A DNA stretch of 12,903 bases from Clostridiales bacterium (GTDB lineage Bacteria > Bacillota > Clostridia > Oscillospirales > QAMX01): the NCBI GenBank assembly GCA_016285815.1, contig JAEERN010000248.1, positions 1 to 12,903 of the forward strand. The letters run 5' to 3'. The notes below the pieces were generated by a model. The model was not told the origin of the DNA, did not search any database, and saw only the letters and a program-made list of their open reading frames with translations. Of this stretch, positions 6,585 to 12,903 are shown in pieces (the first letter of the stretch is position 1; the number at the start of each line of letters is the position of its first letter). Both the position numbers and the translations under genes were made by a program.

Positions 6585-6761
6585 GTGTCTGAGATCCACA
6601 TCAAAGAGAACGAATCTCTTGATAACGCTCTGCGTCGGTTCAAGCGCAGCTGCGCCAAGTCGGGCGTTCTTTCCGAGCTTCGCAAGAGAGAGCATTACGA
6701 GAGCCCCAGCGTGAAGCGCCGCAAGAAGGCTGAAGCGGCGAGGAAAAAGAGCTATCGTTAG
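6585..6761 (+). CDS. rpsU: 30S ribosomal protein S21 (bS21)
   Basis: A 58-residue very basic protein, exactly the family size. bS21 sits on the 30S platform near the anti-Shine-Dalgarno end of 16S rRNA and helps initiation. The S21 pattern is clear: IHIKENESLDNALRRFKRSC, then SGVLSELRKREHYESPSVKR and a lysine/arginine-rich tail. The start is GTG 6585, preceded by a run of G residues and GGAGGG at 6567-6576, 8 bases away, a very strong ribosome binding site. Upstream ATG codons in the same frame lie before the transcription start and are ruled out. The gene has its own perfect promoter and a hairpin terminator directly after the TAG stop, so it can act as a single-gene unit between leuS and the uracil-DNA glycosylase gene. 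Confidence 0.97.
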   Translation: MSEIHIKENESLDNALRRFKRSCAKSGVLSELRKREHYESPSVKRRKKAEAARKKSYR

Positions 6762-6771
6762 TTCGCCAGGT

Positions 6772-6813
6772 AAAGAGCCGCAACGTCAGAACGAAGTTGC
6801 GGCTCTTTCTGTA
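6772..6813 (+). terminator. Hairpin terminator after rpsU
   Basis: AAAGAGCCGCAAC (6772-6784) pairs perfectly over 13 bases with GTTGCGGCTCTTT (6796-6808) across an 11-base loop. The tail TTTCTGTAATTT is only partly U-rich, so termination may be incomplete and allow read-through into the next gene, which starts 32 bases later. Confidence 0.85.
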
Positions 6814-6839
6814 ATTTCGGGAAAAGAGGAGGAGAGCGG

Positions 6840-7433
6840 ATGGAACGGCTGGAAGCGGTGAAAAGCGAATGCCTCGGCTGCCGGAGGTGCCCCCTGGCCG
6901 AGACGCGGACCAACGTCGTTTTCGGGTACGGGGACGCGTCGTCTCCGCTGATGTTCATCGGCGAGGCGCCCGGCGCCACCGAGGACGCCACGGGCCTTCC
7001 GTTCACGGGGCGCGCGGGCAAGCTGCTGGACTCCATGCTGGCCTCGGTGGGATTGGACCGGAGCGAGGTCTATATCGCCAACACCATCAAATGCCGTCCG
7101 CCCAACAACCGGGACCCGCTGCCGGAGGAGCAGAGCGCCTGTCTGCCGTGGCTCAAGGCGCAGCTGGAGATCATCCGGCCGGCCATGATCGTCTGTCTCG
7201 GCCGGATCTCGGCCATGCGGTTCATCAAGCCGGATTTCCGCATCACGTCCGAGCACGGACAGTGGTTCGAAAAGGACGGATACCGGATCATGGCGATCTA
7301 TCACCCCGCGGCCCTGCTGAGGGATCCGTCCAAGCGGGGCGACACCTTTGAGGACCTTCGCCGGATCGAGATCGAATACCGGCGGATGCGGGGCGCCGCG
7401 GGGACAGCAGGAGAAACAGAAGGAAAGGGTTGA
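6840..7433 (+). CDS. Uracil-DNA glycosylase, family 4 (iron-sulfur type)
   Basis: A 197-residue DNA repair enzyme that cuts uracil from DNA. The 4Fe-4S ligand pattern of family 4 (UDGa-type) is complete: CRRC at residues 14-17, then Cys85 in KCRPPNNRDP and Cys101. The catalytic motif GEAPGATEDATGLPF starts at 41, followed by GRAGKLLDSML. The second active-site motif is HPAALLR at 155-161. This matches family 4, not the Cys-free family 1 (Ung). The start ATG 6840 has a perfect AGGAGG at 6827-6832, 7 bases away. The last 20 residues (RGAAGTAGETEGKG) look like a disordered tail. There is no visible promoter between the rpsU terminator and this gene, so expression may come from terminator read-through. 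Its stop overlaps a TTG upstream of metG. Confidence 0.95.
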   Translation: MERLEAVKSECLGCRRCPLAETRTNVVFGYGDASSPLMFIGEAPGATEDATGLPFTGRAGKLLDSMLASVGLDRSEVYIANTIKCRPPNNRDPLPEEQSACLPWLKAQLEIIRPAMIVCLGRISAMRFIKPDFRITSEHGQWFEKDGYRIMAIYHPAALLRDPSKRGDTFEDLRRIEIEYRRMRGAAGTAGETEGKG

Positions 7434-7444
7434 ACGTCGACAAC

Positions 7445-9370
7445 ATGGAAAAACCGAAGTTTTATATCACCACCGCCATCGCCTATACGTCTCAGGTCCC
7501 GCACATCGGAAACACCTATGAGGCGATCCTGGCGGACTGTATCGCCCGCTGGAAGCGTCTGGCGGGGTACGACGTCTATCTGCTCACCGGCACGGACGAG
7601 CACGGCATCAAGATCCAGAAGCAGGCCGAGGCGGCGGGCATCACGCCGCAGGAGCACGTGGACCGCATCTCCGGCGAGCTGCGCCGAATCTGGGACCGCT
7701 GCGGCGTCAGCTACGACGGGTTCATCCGGACCACCGATCCCGCCCACGTGGAGACGGTCCAGAAGATCTTCCGCCGGCTCTACGACCAGGGCGACGTCTA
7801 TCTGTCCGAATACGTGGGCAACTACTGCACCCCCTGCGAGTCGTTCTATACCGACGCGCAGCTGGTGGACGGAAAGTGCCCCGACTGCGGGCGGCCCGTG
7901 GAAAAGGCCAGCGAAAAGGCCTATTTCTTCCGCCTGTCCAAATATGCCGACCGGCTGTTGGCGCTCTTTGAGGAGAACACGGACTTCGTCCAGCCGCCGG
8001 AGCGGCGCAACGAGATGATCAACAACTTCATCAAGCCGGGCCTCAAGGACTTCTGCATCTCGCGCTCCAGCGTCAAGTGGGGCGTGCCGGTGGACTTCGA
8101 TCCGGAAAACGTGGTCTACGTCTGGGTGGACGCGCTGATCAACTACATTTCGGCGCTGGGCTATTCCGTGGACCGGACCGGGCCGCTGTACGACAAGTAC
8201 TGGCCGGCGGACGTCCACATCATCGGGAAGGACATCATCCGGTTCCACACCATTTACTGGCCCGCGCTGCTGATGGCGCTGGACGTTCCGCTGCCCAAAA
8301 AGGTCTTCGGCCACGGCTGGCTGCTGATCGGCGGGGAAAAGATGTCCAAGTCCAAGCACAACGCGGTCTATGCCGACCAGCTCATCGACTGGTTCGGCGC
8401 GGACGCGGTGCGGTATTACTGCCTGTCCGAGATGCCCTTCGCCGCGGACGGCGTTCTGACCTATGAGATGCTGGCGGAGAAGTACAATTCGGATCTGGCC
8501 AACATCCTGGGCAATCTGGTGAACCGGACCGTCGCCATGACGAAGAAGTACTTCGGCGGGACCGTTCCCGCGCCGGGCGAGTACGTCGGGCCGGACCGGG
8601 AGCTGATCGCCGCCTGTTCCGCCGCCGCGGCGGACTTTGCCGCGGCCATGGACAGCTATCACGTGGCGGACGCCTCGGCGGCGGTGCTGGCGCTGCTGCG
8701 CCGGGCGAACAAGTATATCGACGAGACCGCGCCGTGGGTCCTGGCCAAGAGCGAAGAGGGCCGGGCGCGGCTGGCCACGGTGCTGTACGCGCTGCTGGAG
8801 AGCATCCGGTTCGCCGCGGTGCTGTTCACGCCCTTCATGCCGGAGACCTGCGGCAAAATCTTCGCCGAGCTGGGGACCGAAGCGGGGGATTACGCCTCGC
8901 TGGCGGCCTTCGGCGGACTGGTCCCGGGCGGGACCGTGGGCGAGCCGGTGCCGCTGTTCGCCCGCCTCGACACCGAGGCGGTGCTGAAGGGCATCGAAGA
9001 GGAGAACGCCCGCGCGCTGCAGCCGGAGGTCCCGGAGTTCCAGCCGGAGATCACCATCGACGACTTTGCCGGGATCGATCTGCGCGCCGCGAAGGTGCTG
9101 GCTTGCGAGCCGGTGAAGAAGAGCGACAAGCTGCTGCGGCTGGAGCTGGACGTCGGCCGCGAGAAGCGTCAGGTGGTCTCGGGCATCGCCAAATGGTACA
9201 AGCCCGAGGACCTTACCGGAAAGACCGTGGTCCTGGTGGCGAATCTGAAGCCGGCCCGCCTGCGCGGCGTGGAGAGTCAGGGCATGATCCTGGCGGCGGA
9301 CAACGCCGAGGACGACGTGCGCGTGGTGTTCCTGCCCGACGACGTCCGGCCGGGCAGCAGGCTGAGATGA
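7445..9370 (+). CDS. metG: Methionyl-tRNA synthetase with C-terminal tRNA-binding domain
   Basis: A 641-residue class I synthetase that charges initiator and elongator tRNA-Met. Order of parts: catalytic domain with FYITTAIAYTS and the HIGH-equivalent HIGN at residues 20-23; a zinc knuckle with Cys at 128, 131, 145 and 148; the KMSKS motif at 299-303; a helical anticodon-binding domain; and from about 537 a C-terminal EMAP/Trbp111-like OB-fold (FAGIDLRAAKVL, then SGIAKWY and NLKPARLRGVESQGM) used for dimerisation and tRNA binding. ATG 7445 gives the usual MEKPKFYITT start. TTG 7430 is an alternative that overlaps the previous stop and has AAGGA 5 bases away, so the start is uncertain by five codons. 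The stop overlaps the tatD ATG by four bases. Confidence 0.97.
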   Translation: MEKPKFYITTAIAYTSQVPHIGNTYEAILADCIARWKRLAGYDVYLLTGTDEHGIKIQKQAEAAGITPQEHVDRISGELRRIWDRCGVSYDGFIRTTDPAHVETVQKIFRRLYDQGDVYLSEYVGNYCTPCESFYTDAQLVDGKCPDCGRPVEKASEKAYFFRLSKYADRLLALFEENTDFVQPPERRNEMINNFIKPGLKDFCISRSSVKWGVPVDFDPENVVYVWVDALINYISALGYSVDRTGPLYDKYWPADVHIIGKDIIRFHTIYWPALLMALDVPLPKKVFGHGWLLIGGEKMSKSKHNAVYADQLIDWFGADAVRYYCLSEMPFAADGVLTYEMLAEKYNSDLANILGNLVNRTVAMTKKYFGGTVPAPGEYVGPDRELIAACSAAAADFAAAMDSYHVADASAAVLALLRRANKYIDETAPWVLAKSEEGRARLATVLYALLESIRFAAVLFTPFMPETCGKIFAELGTEAGDYASLAAFGGLVPGGTVGEPVPLFARLDTEAVLKGIEEENARALQPEVPEFQPEITIDDFAGIDLRAAKVLACEPVKKSDKLLRLELDVGREKRQVVSGIAKWYKPEDLTGKTVVLVANLKPARLRGVESQGMILAADNAEDDVRVVFLPDDVRPGSRLR

Positions 9371-10134
9371 TCCTCGACGCGCACGCCCACTATGACGATC
9401 CCGCCTTCGACGCGGACCGGGACGCGCTGATCGCGTCGCTGCCCGCGGCGGGGATCGGGCTGGTGGTCAACGCCGGATCGGACCTCGCGTCCAGCCGCGC
9501 CTCGGTGGCGCTGGCCGAGCGGTGGCCGTTCTTCCGCGCGGCGGTGGGGATCCATCCTCACGAGGCGTCGTCCTGGGACGGCGCGGCCGAACGGGAGCTT
9601 CGGGCGCTGGCGGCGCATCCGCGGGCCGTCGCCCTGGGCGAGATCGGCCTGGACTATCACTATGACCTCAGCCCGCGGGACGTGCAGAAGCGCGTCTTTG
9701 AGCGGCAGCTGGCCCTGGCGGAGGAGCTGGGGCTGCCCGTCGTGCTCCACGAGCGGGAGGCGCTGAGCGACACGCTGGAGATCCTGGCCCGCCATCCGGG
9801 GGCTAAGGGGATGTTCCACTGCTTCTCCGGCAGCCCGGAGACCGCGGCGGAGTGCGTGAAAAACGGGTGGTACATCTCGCTGGGCGGCGCGGTGACGTTC
9901 AAAAACGCCAAGCGGCCGCCGGCGGTGATGGCCTCGGTGCCGGGCAACCGGCTTTTGACCGAGACGGACTGCCCCTATATGGCGCCGGTCCCGTTCCGGG
10001 GACGGCGGTGCGATTCCACCATGATCCGGCAGGTGCTGGAAGCCGGCGCGGCCCTTCGGAACGAGGACGAGGCCTCGCTGGAGGCGCAGATCTTTGCCAA
10101 CGGGCTTCGCTTTTTCCGGGTAGACGACCTTTGA
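9367..10134 (+). CDS. tatD: TatD-family metal-dependent DNase/hydrolase
   Basis: A 255-residue TIM-barrel metallohydrolase of normal family length. Metal ligands are all in place: the HxH pair His6/His8 in DAHAHYD, Glu92 in GEIGLDYHYD, His128 in VVLHERE, His151 in HCFSG and Asp201 in ETDCPYMAP. Other family blocks are AVGIHPHE near 59-66 and FRGRRCDS near 210-217, where many homologs have RGKRNEP. TatD proteins are 3'-5' exonucleases linked to DNA repair and, in some bacteria, to nucleic acid breakdown. The pairing metG-tatD is widespread in Gram-positive bacteria and supports the call. ATG 9367 overlaps the metG stop (ATGA), so translation is probably coupled. An upstream frame running back to 8734 is open only because of the high GC content. 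Confidence 0.94.
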   Translation: MILDAHAHYDDPAFDADRDALIASLPAAGIGLVVNAGSDLASSRASVALAERWPFFRAAVGIHPHEASSWDGAAERELRALAAHPRAVALGEIGLDYHYDLSPRDVQKRVFERQLALAEELGLPVVLHEREALSDTLEILARHPGAKGMFHCFSGSPETAAECVKNGWYISLGGAVTFKNAKRPPAVMASVPGNRLLTETDCPYMAPVPFRGRRCDSTMIRQVLEAGAALRNEDEASLEAQIFANGLRFFRVDDL

Positions 10135-10158
10135 ACAAAATACAGGAGGAACACGAGC

Positions 10159-11325
10159 ATGATCGAGATCAAACGGGGGACCCTGGCGGATTACGACAAG
10201 AGCATCGACTTTATCGACTTCGTTTTCTCGCGGGCCCACGAGCCCCACGACTTTGAAGAGCGGTATCCCAACCTGTACCGCAAGCTGCCCGGATACCCCG
10301 AGAACTTCTATAATCTCTGGGTGGACGGCGAGATCCGGGGCTGTGTCCTGCGCGAGCCGCGGGTCCTGAACGTCTGCGGCGAGCGGATCCGCGTGGACGG
10401 CATCGGCAACGTGTCCACGCACCACCGCGACCAGGGGCGCGGGTATATGACCCGCATGATGACCCGGATCGTGGACGACATGAAGAAAGAGGGCGTCCAG
10501 CTGTCGGTGCTGGGGGGCAGACGGTCCCGCTATAACCACTTTGGCTATGAGATCGCCGGGAACCGCTTTGAGATGAACGTCGACCCCCACGAGCTCCGCG
10601 CCAAATACCCCGACGAGGATCCGACGGGCTGGCGCTTTGAAGAGGTGGCCATGGAGGACCGGGAGACGGTCCTGCGGCTCAAGGCGCTCTACGAAGCCCA
10701 GCCGTACCACTATGAGTACGACTACGACAAGTTCTATCTGCGGCTGCGCCACAACAGCCGGTTCCGCGTTTACGGCGTCTGGGACCCGGCGGGCGAGCTG
10801 GCGGGACATCTCAGCCTCCAGCCGGGCGGGAGCACGATCCCGATCATCGAGACCTGTCTTCCGAACGAAAAGCTGGCCGACGCCGTCGTCGCCCTCAGTC
10901 TGCAGACCAACGCGTCGGTCCGCTTCGCCGCGGCGGAGTGGAGCCTGCCGTATCTGGGCAAGGTGATCGACGCGGGCCGCGAGCTGGAGCGGCTCGGCTC
11001 CAGCATGTGGAACGTGCTGTCCTGGCGGGAGCCGGTCCGGGCGCTGCTGACCCTGCGCTCGACCTACGCCGAGCTGGCGCCGGGCAAGCTGGTCGTCGAG
11101 ACCGAGCCGGGCGTGCGCCTGGCGATCCGGGTGGGCGACGCCGTCTCGGTGGAGTACACCGACGAGGCGCCCGACGCGGTCTTTGACCACTTCAAGGCCA
11201 CCCGGGCCATTTTCGGGCCCTTCCCGCACTATTTCTTCGCGAGCCGGCTCAAGGGCGAAAAGCTTCTGCTGGCGGACAGCTGGTTCCCGCTTCCCACTTT
11301 TGAATTCGGGTCCGAGGCGGTCTGA
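10159..11325 (+). CDS. GNAT-family N-acetyltransferase, Eis-like two-domain type
   Basis: A 388-residue acetyltransferase. The N-terminal GNAT fold shows the acetyl-CoA-binding segment GIGNVSTHHRDQGRGYMTRM (residues 81-100), with the Q/R-x-x-G-x-G/A-like loop RDQGRG. RRSRYNHFGYE at 121-131 matches the post-motif block of Eis-like proteins. A second GNAT-like half follows, then a C-terminal region from about 300 (LVVETEPGVRLAIRVGDAVS) that resembles the sterol-carrier-like domain at the end of Eis enzymes. The length of about 390-400 fits this group and not single-domain GNATs. Eis relatives acetylate aminoglycosides, peptides or protein lysines, and the substrate here is unknown. AGGAGG at 10144-10149 is 9 bases before ATG 10159. 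It lies 24 bases after tatD with no terminator between, so it is likely the last gene of this operon. Confidence 0.87.
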   Translation: MIEIKRGTLADYDKSIDFIDFVFSRAHEPHDFEERYPNLYRKLPGYPENFYNLWVDGEIRGCVLREPRVLNVCGERIRVDGIGNVSTHHRDQGRGYMTRMMTRIVDDMKKEGVQLSVLGGRRSRYNHFGYEIAGNRFEMNVDPHELRAKYPDEDPTGWRFEEVAMEDRETVLRLKALYEAQPYHYEYDYDKFYLRLRHNSRFRVYGVWDPAGELAGHLSLQPGGSTIPIIETCLPNEKLADAVVALSLQTNASVRFAAAEWSLPYLGKVIDAGRELERLGSSMWNVLSWREPVRALLTLRSTYAELAPGKLVVETEPGVRLAIRVGDAVSVEYTDEAPDAVFDHFKATRAIFGPFPHYFFASRLKGEKLLLADSWFPLPTFEFGSEAV

Positions 11326-11343
11326 CCCTCTTTCGCAAGCCCG

Positions 11344-11388
11344 GATCGGTCGGAAGAGCTGCGCGCGCGGCGGTTCCGGCCGATCTTT
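11344..11388 (+). terminator. Hairpin terminator after the acetyltransferase gene
   Basis: GATCGGTCGGAA (11344-11355) pairs with TTCCGGCCGATC (11374-11385) over 12 bases with one G-U pair. The 18-base loop is itself GC-rich and may extend the helix. A short TTT then C follows. It sits 18 bases after the stop codon and separates the metG group from the barnase gene. The weak U tract makes full efficiency doubtful. The rest of the gap up to 11431 shows no clear promoter. Confidence 0.68.
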
Positions 11389-11431
11389 CTGCGGCGGAGA
11401 CGCCCCCATCGGAAAGAAAGGATGAGATCCC

Positions 11432-12088
11432 ATGAGAAAACGGTTTGGAAGCCGGACCGGGCTTCGGCTGGCGGCGGCGCTGCTGGCGCTGACCATGGCG
11501 CTGGGCATGCTGGCCGGCTGTGCGCTGGACGATCTGATCGAGATCGACACCCTGCCGGTCAGCAGCGCGGCCACGACGGCCGCGGCGGAGACGCTCCGGC
11601 CGGAAACGACGGAGAGCCGGACGGAGGAGATGACCCTTCCGCCGGAGACGGCCTCGCCGGAGACGACGGACGGGAGCCGGACGGAACAGACGACCCTTCC
11701 GCCGGAGACGACGGCGGAGGAGAGCACCGAGGCCCTGCCGGACGAGCACGGCGTCTATACGACCAAGGAGGACGTGGCGCTGTATCTGCACGTGTACGGC
11801 CGGCTGCCGGAGAACTTCATCACCAAGAACCAGGCCCGGGCGCTGGGGTGGCCCGGCGGCGGGCTGGACGCCTATGCGCCGGGCAAGTGCATCGGCGGGG
11901 ACCGCTTCGGCAACAATGAAAAGCTGCTGCCCGAGGCCCAGGGGCGCGTCTATCGCGAGTGCGACATCGACACGCTGGGGGCCTCGAGCCGGGGCGCCAA
12001 GCGCATCGTCTATTCCAACGACGGGCTGATCTACTATACGGAGGACCATTACGGGAGCTTTACGCTTCTGTATGGGGACGAGGCATGA
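11432..12088 (+). CDS. Predicted lipoprotein with barnase-type ribonuclease domain
   Basis: A 218-residue secreted protein. Residues 1-30 are a lipoprotein signal: basic MRKRFGSR, a hydrophobic stretch, and the lipobox LAGC with acylated Cys30. Residues 40-105 form a Thr/Glu/Pro/Ser-rich stalk with a repeated TLPPET unit. From about 107 to the end is a guanyl-specific RNase domain very like barnase of Bacillus amyloliquefaciens: LPENFITKNQARALGW, then APGKCIGGDRFGNNE, YRECDID and RIVYSNDGLIYYTEDHYGSF. Equivalents of barnase Lys27, Glu73, Arg83, Arg87 and His102 are Lys132, Glu176, Arg187, Arg191 and His206, so it should be an active endoribonuclease. Classical barnase is freely secreted, whereas this one should stay anchored on the outer membrane face. 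AAAGGA at 11417-11422 is 9 bases from the ATG. The stop overlaps the barstar ATG by four bases, which supports a nuclease-inhibitor pair. Confidence 0.93.
   Translation: MRKRFGSRTGLRLAAALLALTMALGMLAGCALDDLIEIDTLPVSSAATTAAAETLRPETTESRTEEMTLPPETASPETTDGSRTEQTTLPPETTAEESTEALPDEHGVYTTKEDVALYLHVYGRLPENFITKNQARALGWPGGGLDAYAPGKCIGGDRFGNNEKLLPEAQGRVYRECDIDTLGASSRGAKRIVYSNDGLIYYTEDHYGSFTLLYGDEA
11600..11710 (+). repeat. Imperfect direct repeat coding for the RNase stalk
   Basis: Two copies, 11600-11650 (51 bases) and 11657-11710 (54 bases), share most positions. Both start CCGGA-ACGACGGA and end in the same stretch CCCTTCCGCCGGAGACG. They differ by a 3-base insertion that keeps the reading frame. The protein units read PETTESRTEEMTLPPET and PETTDGSRTEQTTLPPET. 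This looks like a stalk that grew by tandem duplication. Confidence 0.8.
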
Positions 12089-12903
12089 GGCGGGTCACGC
12101 TGGACGGCCGGACCTTTTCCGGCCGCCGCGCGGCGATCCGCGCGGCGGGAGCCGCCGTCGGCGCGCCGGAGGCGGAAAATCTGGACGCGCTGAACGACGT
12201 GCTGACGTCGATCTGCGAGCCCACGGAGCTGACGGTGGAGCACGCCGAGGCGGCGCGGGACGCGCTGGGGACTGCGGCGGACGAGCTGCTGCGGGTCCTG
12301 CGGGAGGCGGCGGAGGACAATGACCGCCTGACCGTCGCCGTGCGGGAGGCCCCCGTCTCCGCCATGGCGGCGGCCGTCGCCCGGGGCGACGTGGTCCGCC
12401 GGGGCTTCGACCCGGCGCGGATCCCGCTGTATCTGGGCAGCGGCTCCTGCGGGGCGCTGTTCGACGCCTTCGGTCTGGTGGGCGCGGGCCCGCTGCAGAC
12501 GGAGAACGCCGGGACCTTTCAGCACGCGGACCACTATGCCCGGGGCCGCTGGGGCCTGGACTATTGGCTGGGGCTGTTCCGGATGGCCTTTTCCTACGGC
12601 CCGCCGAAGCAGGTCCGGAATTACGTCCAGCGGCTCTCGCTCTTCACGGGGCGGCTGGAGACGGCCTTCACCGCGGAGGGAAAGCGCTGGCGCTCGTCCG
12701 TGGGCTTCGACCCGGAGCGGCGGGACCTGATGGTCCTGGAGCTGGAGGGCCCGTGGGATCTGGTGATCGCGCCGTGCGTAGACGCGCGCGGCGGCTACGG
12801 CGAACGGTTCACGCTGGGCCCGGCCATGGCGCGGGACGGCTTCGCCTTCCGCACGGGACGCAGCGAGACGTCGGTCCGGATCCGGGCCGACGGCGCGGCG
12901 GTC
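12085..12903 (+). CDS. Barstar-like inhibitor fused to a glycoside-hydrolase-like domain (3' end outside window)
   Basis: The frame is open for 273 codons from ATG 12085 to the window edge with no stop. Residues 1-87 resemble barstar, the intracellular inhibitor of barnase: a first strand RRVTLDGRTFSGRRAA, the hallmark ENLDALNDVLT at 31-41, and a closing strand RLTVAVR at 81-87. Asp34 and Asp38 align with barstar Asp35 and Asp39, the residues that enter the barnase active site. Two residues and the Tyr-Tyr-Gly of the usual PEYYGxNLDAL loop are missing. From about residue 94, VVRRGFDPARIPLYLGSGSCG, QHADHYARGRWGLDYW (146-161) and RLSLFTGRLETAF resemble the N-terminal beta-sandwich of six-hairpin glycosidases (GH95/GH65-like). 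That second assignment is from pattern memory only. Met94 (12364) could instead start a separate gene. Overlap with the RNase stop (ATGA) supports coexpression. Confidence 0.8.
   Translation, partial: MRRVTLDGRTFSGRRAAIRAAGAAVGAPEAENLDALNDVLTSICEPTELTVEHAEAARDALGTAADELLRVLREAAEDNDRLTVAVREAPVSAMAAAVARGDVVRRGFDPARIPLYLGSGSCGALFDAFGLVGAGPLQTENAGTFQHADHYARGRWGLDYWLGLFRMAFSYGPPKQVRNYVQRLSLFTGRLETAFTAEGKRWRSSVGFDPERRDLMVLELEGPWDLVIAPCVDARGGYGERFTLGPAMARDGFAFRTGRSETSVRIRADGAAV
12364..12903 (+). other. Glycoside-hydrolase-like segment and possible internal start
   Basis: This marks the part of the fused frame after the barstar domain. Its first codon is an ATG, 14 bases after GGGAGG (12344-12349), a longer gap than ideal. 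If translation can also start here, the hydrolase-like protein would be made separately from the barstar fusion. No signal peptide is visible at Met94, so a product starting here would be cytoplasmic unless later sequence says otherwise. Domain identity is tentative because catalytic residues, expected further downstream, are outside the window. Confidence 0.35.

Noticed and set aside
7301..8662. Minus-strand frame opposite metG
   Set aside because: It mirrors metG codons, has no recognisable motifs and no ribosome binding site.
9277..11727. Long minus-strand frame opposite tatD, the acetyltransferase and the RNase 5' end
   Set aside because: It crosses three convincing plus-strand genes and a terminator, and its composition is that of an antisense shadow.
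11422..11919. Alternative frame from ATG 11422 overlapping the RNase gene
   Set aside because: It is Gly/Arg/Asp-rich shadow sequence. The frame starting at 11432 has a signal peptide and a barnase domain.
12072..12323. Separate small ORF across the RNase-barstar junction
   Set aside because: It is out of frame with both genes, Gly/Arg/Ala-rich, and without motifs. The ATG 12085 frame gives the barstar.
1..12903. tRNA or rRNA genes, CRISPR arrays, insertion sequences and attachment sites
   Set aside because: Read through for CCA-type cloverleaf genes, regularly spaced repeats, transposase motifs and terminal repeats. None was seen.

Overview
The window is GC-rich bacterial DNA with tightly packed genes, all on the plus strand. 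The organism is probably a high-GC member of the Clostridia, near the Oscillospiraceae/Ruminococcaceae. This is inferred from the gene order ftsY-rph-rdgB-yhbY-nadD-LCP-rsfS-leuS, the low-GC-Gram-positive style of the proteins, the strong Shine-Dalgarno sites and the sigma-A-type promoters. No reference genome was compared.

Layout. (1) 1-2345 is a run of housekeeping genes: the ftsY 3' end, rph (RNase PH), rdgB (XTP/dITP pyrophosphatase), yhbY (ribosome-associated RNA-binding protein) and nadD (NAD synthesis). Consecutive genes overlap by 1 to 7 bases, so translation is probably coupled. (2) 2346-2499 is a lower-GC gap with a 28-codon ORF of doubtful reality and a sigma-A-type promoter. (3) 2500-6457 holds an LCP cell-wall ligase, rsfS (ribosome silencing factor) and leuS. 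(4) 6501-6813 is a self-contained rpsU unit: a perfect consensus promoter whose -10 box lies inside a palindrome, the S21 gene, and a hairpin terminator. (5) 6840-11325 holds a family 4 uracil-DNA glycosylase, metG, a TatD-family DNase and an Eis-like GNAT acetyltransferase. No promoter is visible in front of this group, so it may depend on read-through from rpsU. A second hairpin terminator follows at 11344-11388.

(6) 11432-12903 is the accessory part and the most interesting. A predicted lipoprotein carries a complete barnase-type ribonuclease domain with all catalytic residues, on a Thr/Glu/Pro-rich stalk. It overlaps by four bases a gene whose N-terminus is a barstar-type inhibitor. That barstar reads in frame, without a stop, into a second domain resembling the N-terminal region of six-hairpin glycoside hydrolases, and the frame is still open at the window edge. 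The pair looks like a toxin or nuclease with its immunity protein, but the surface anchoring, the altered barstar contact loop and the barstar-hydrolase fusion are all unusual.

The first five blocks are ordinary core genes for translation, RNA processing, nucleotide-pool cleaning, cofactor synthesis and envelope assembly. No mobile elements, tRNA or rRNA genes or CRISPR arrays are visible, and no gap without a gene exceeds 300 bases.
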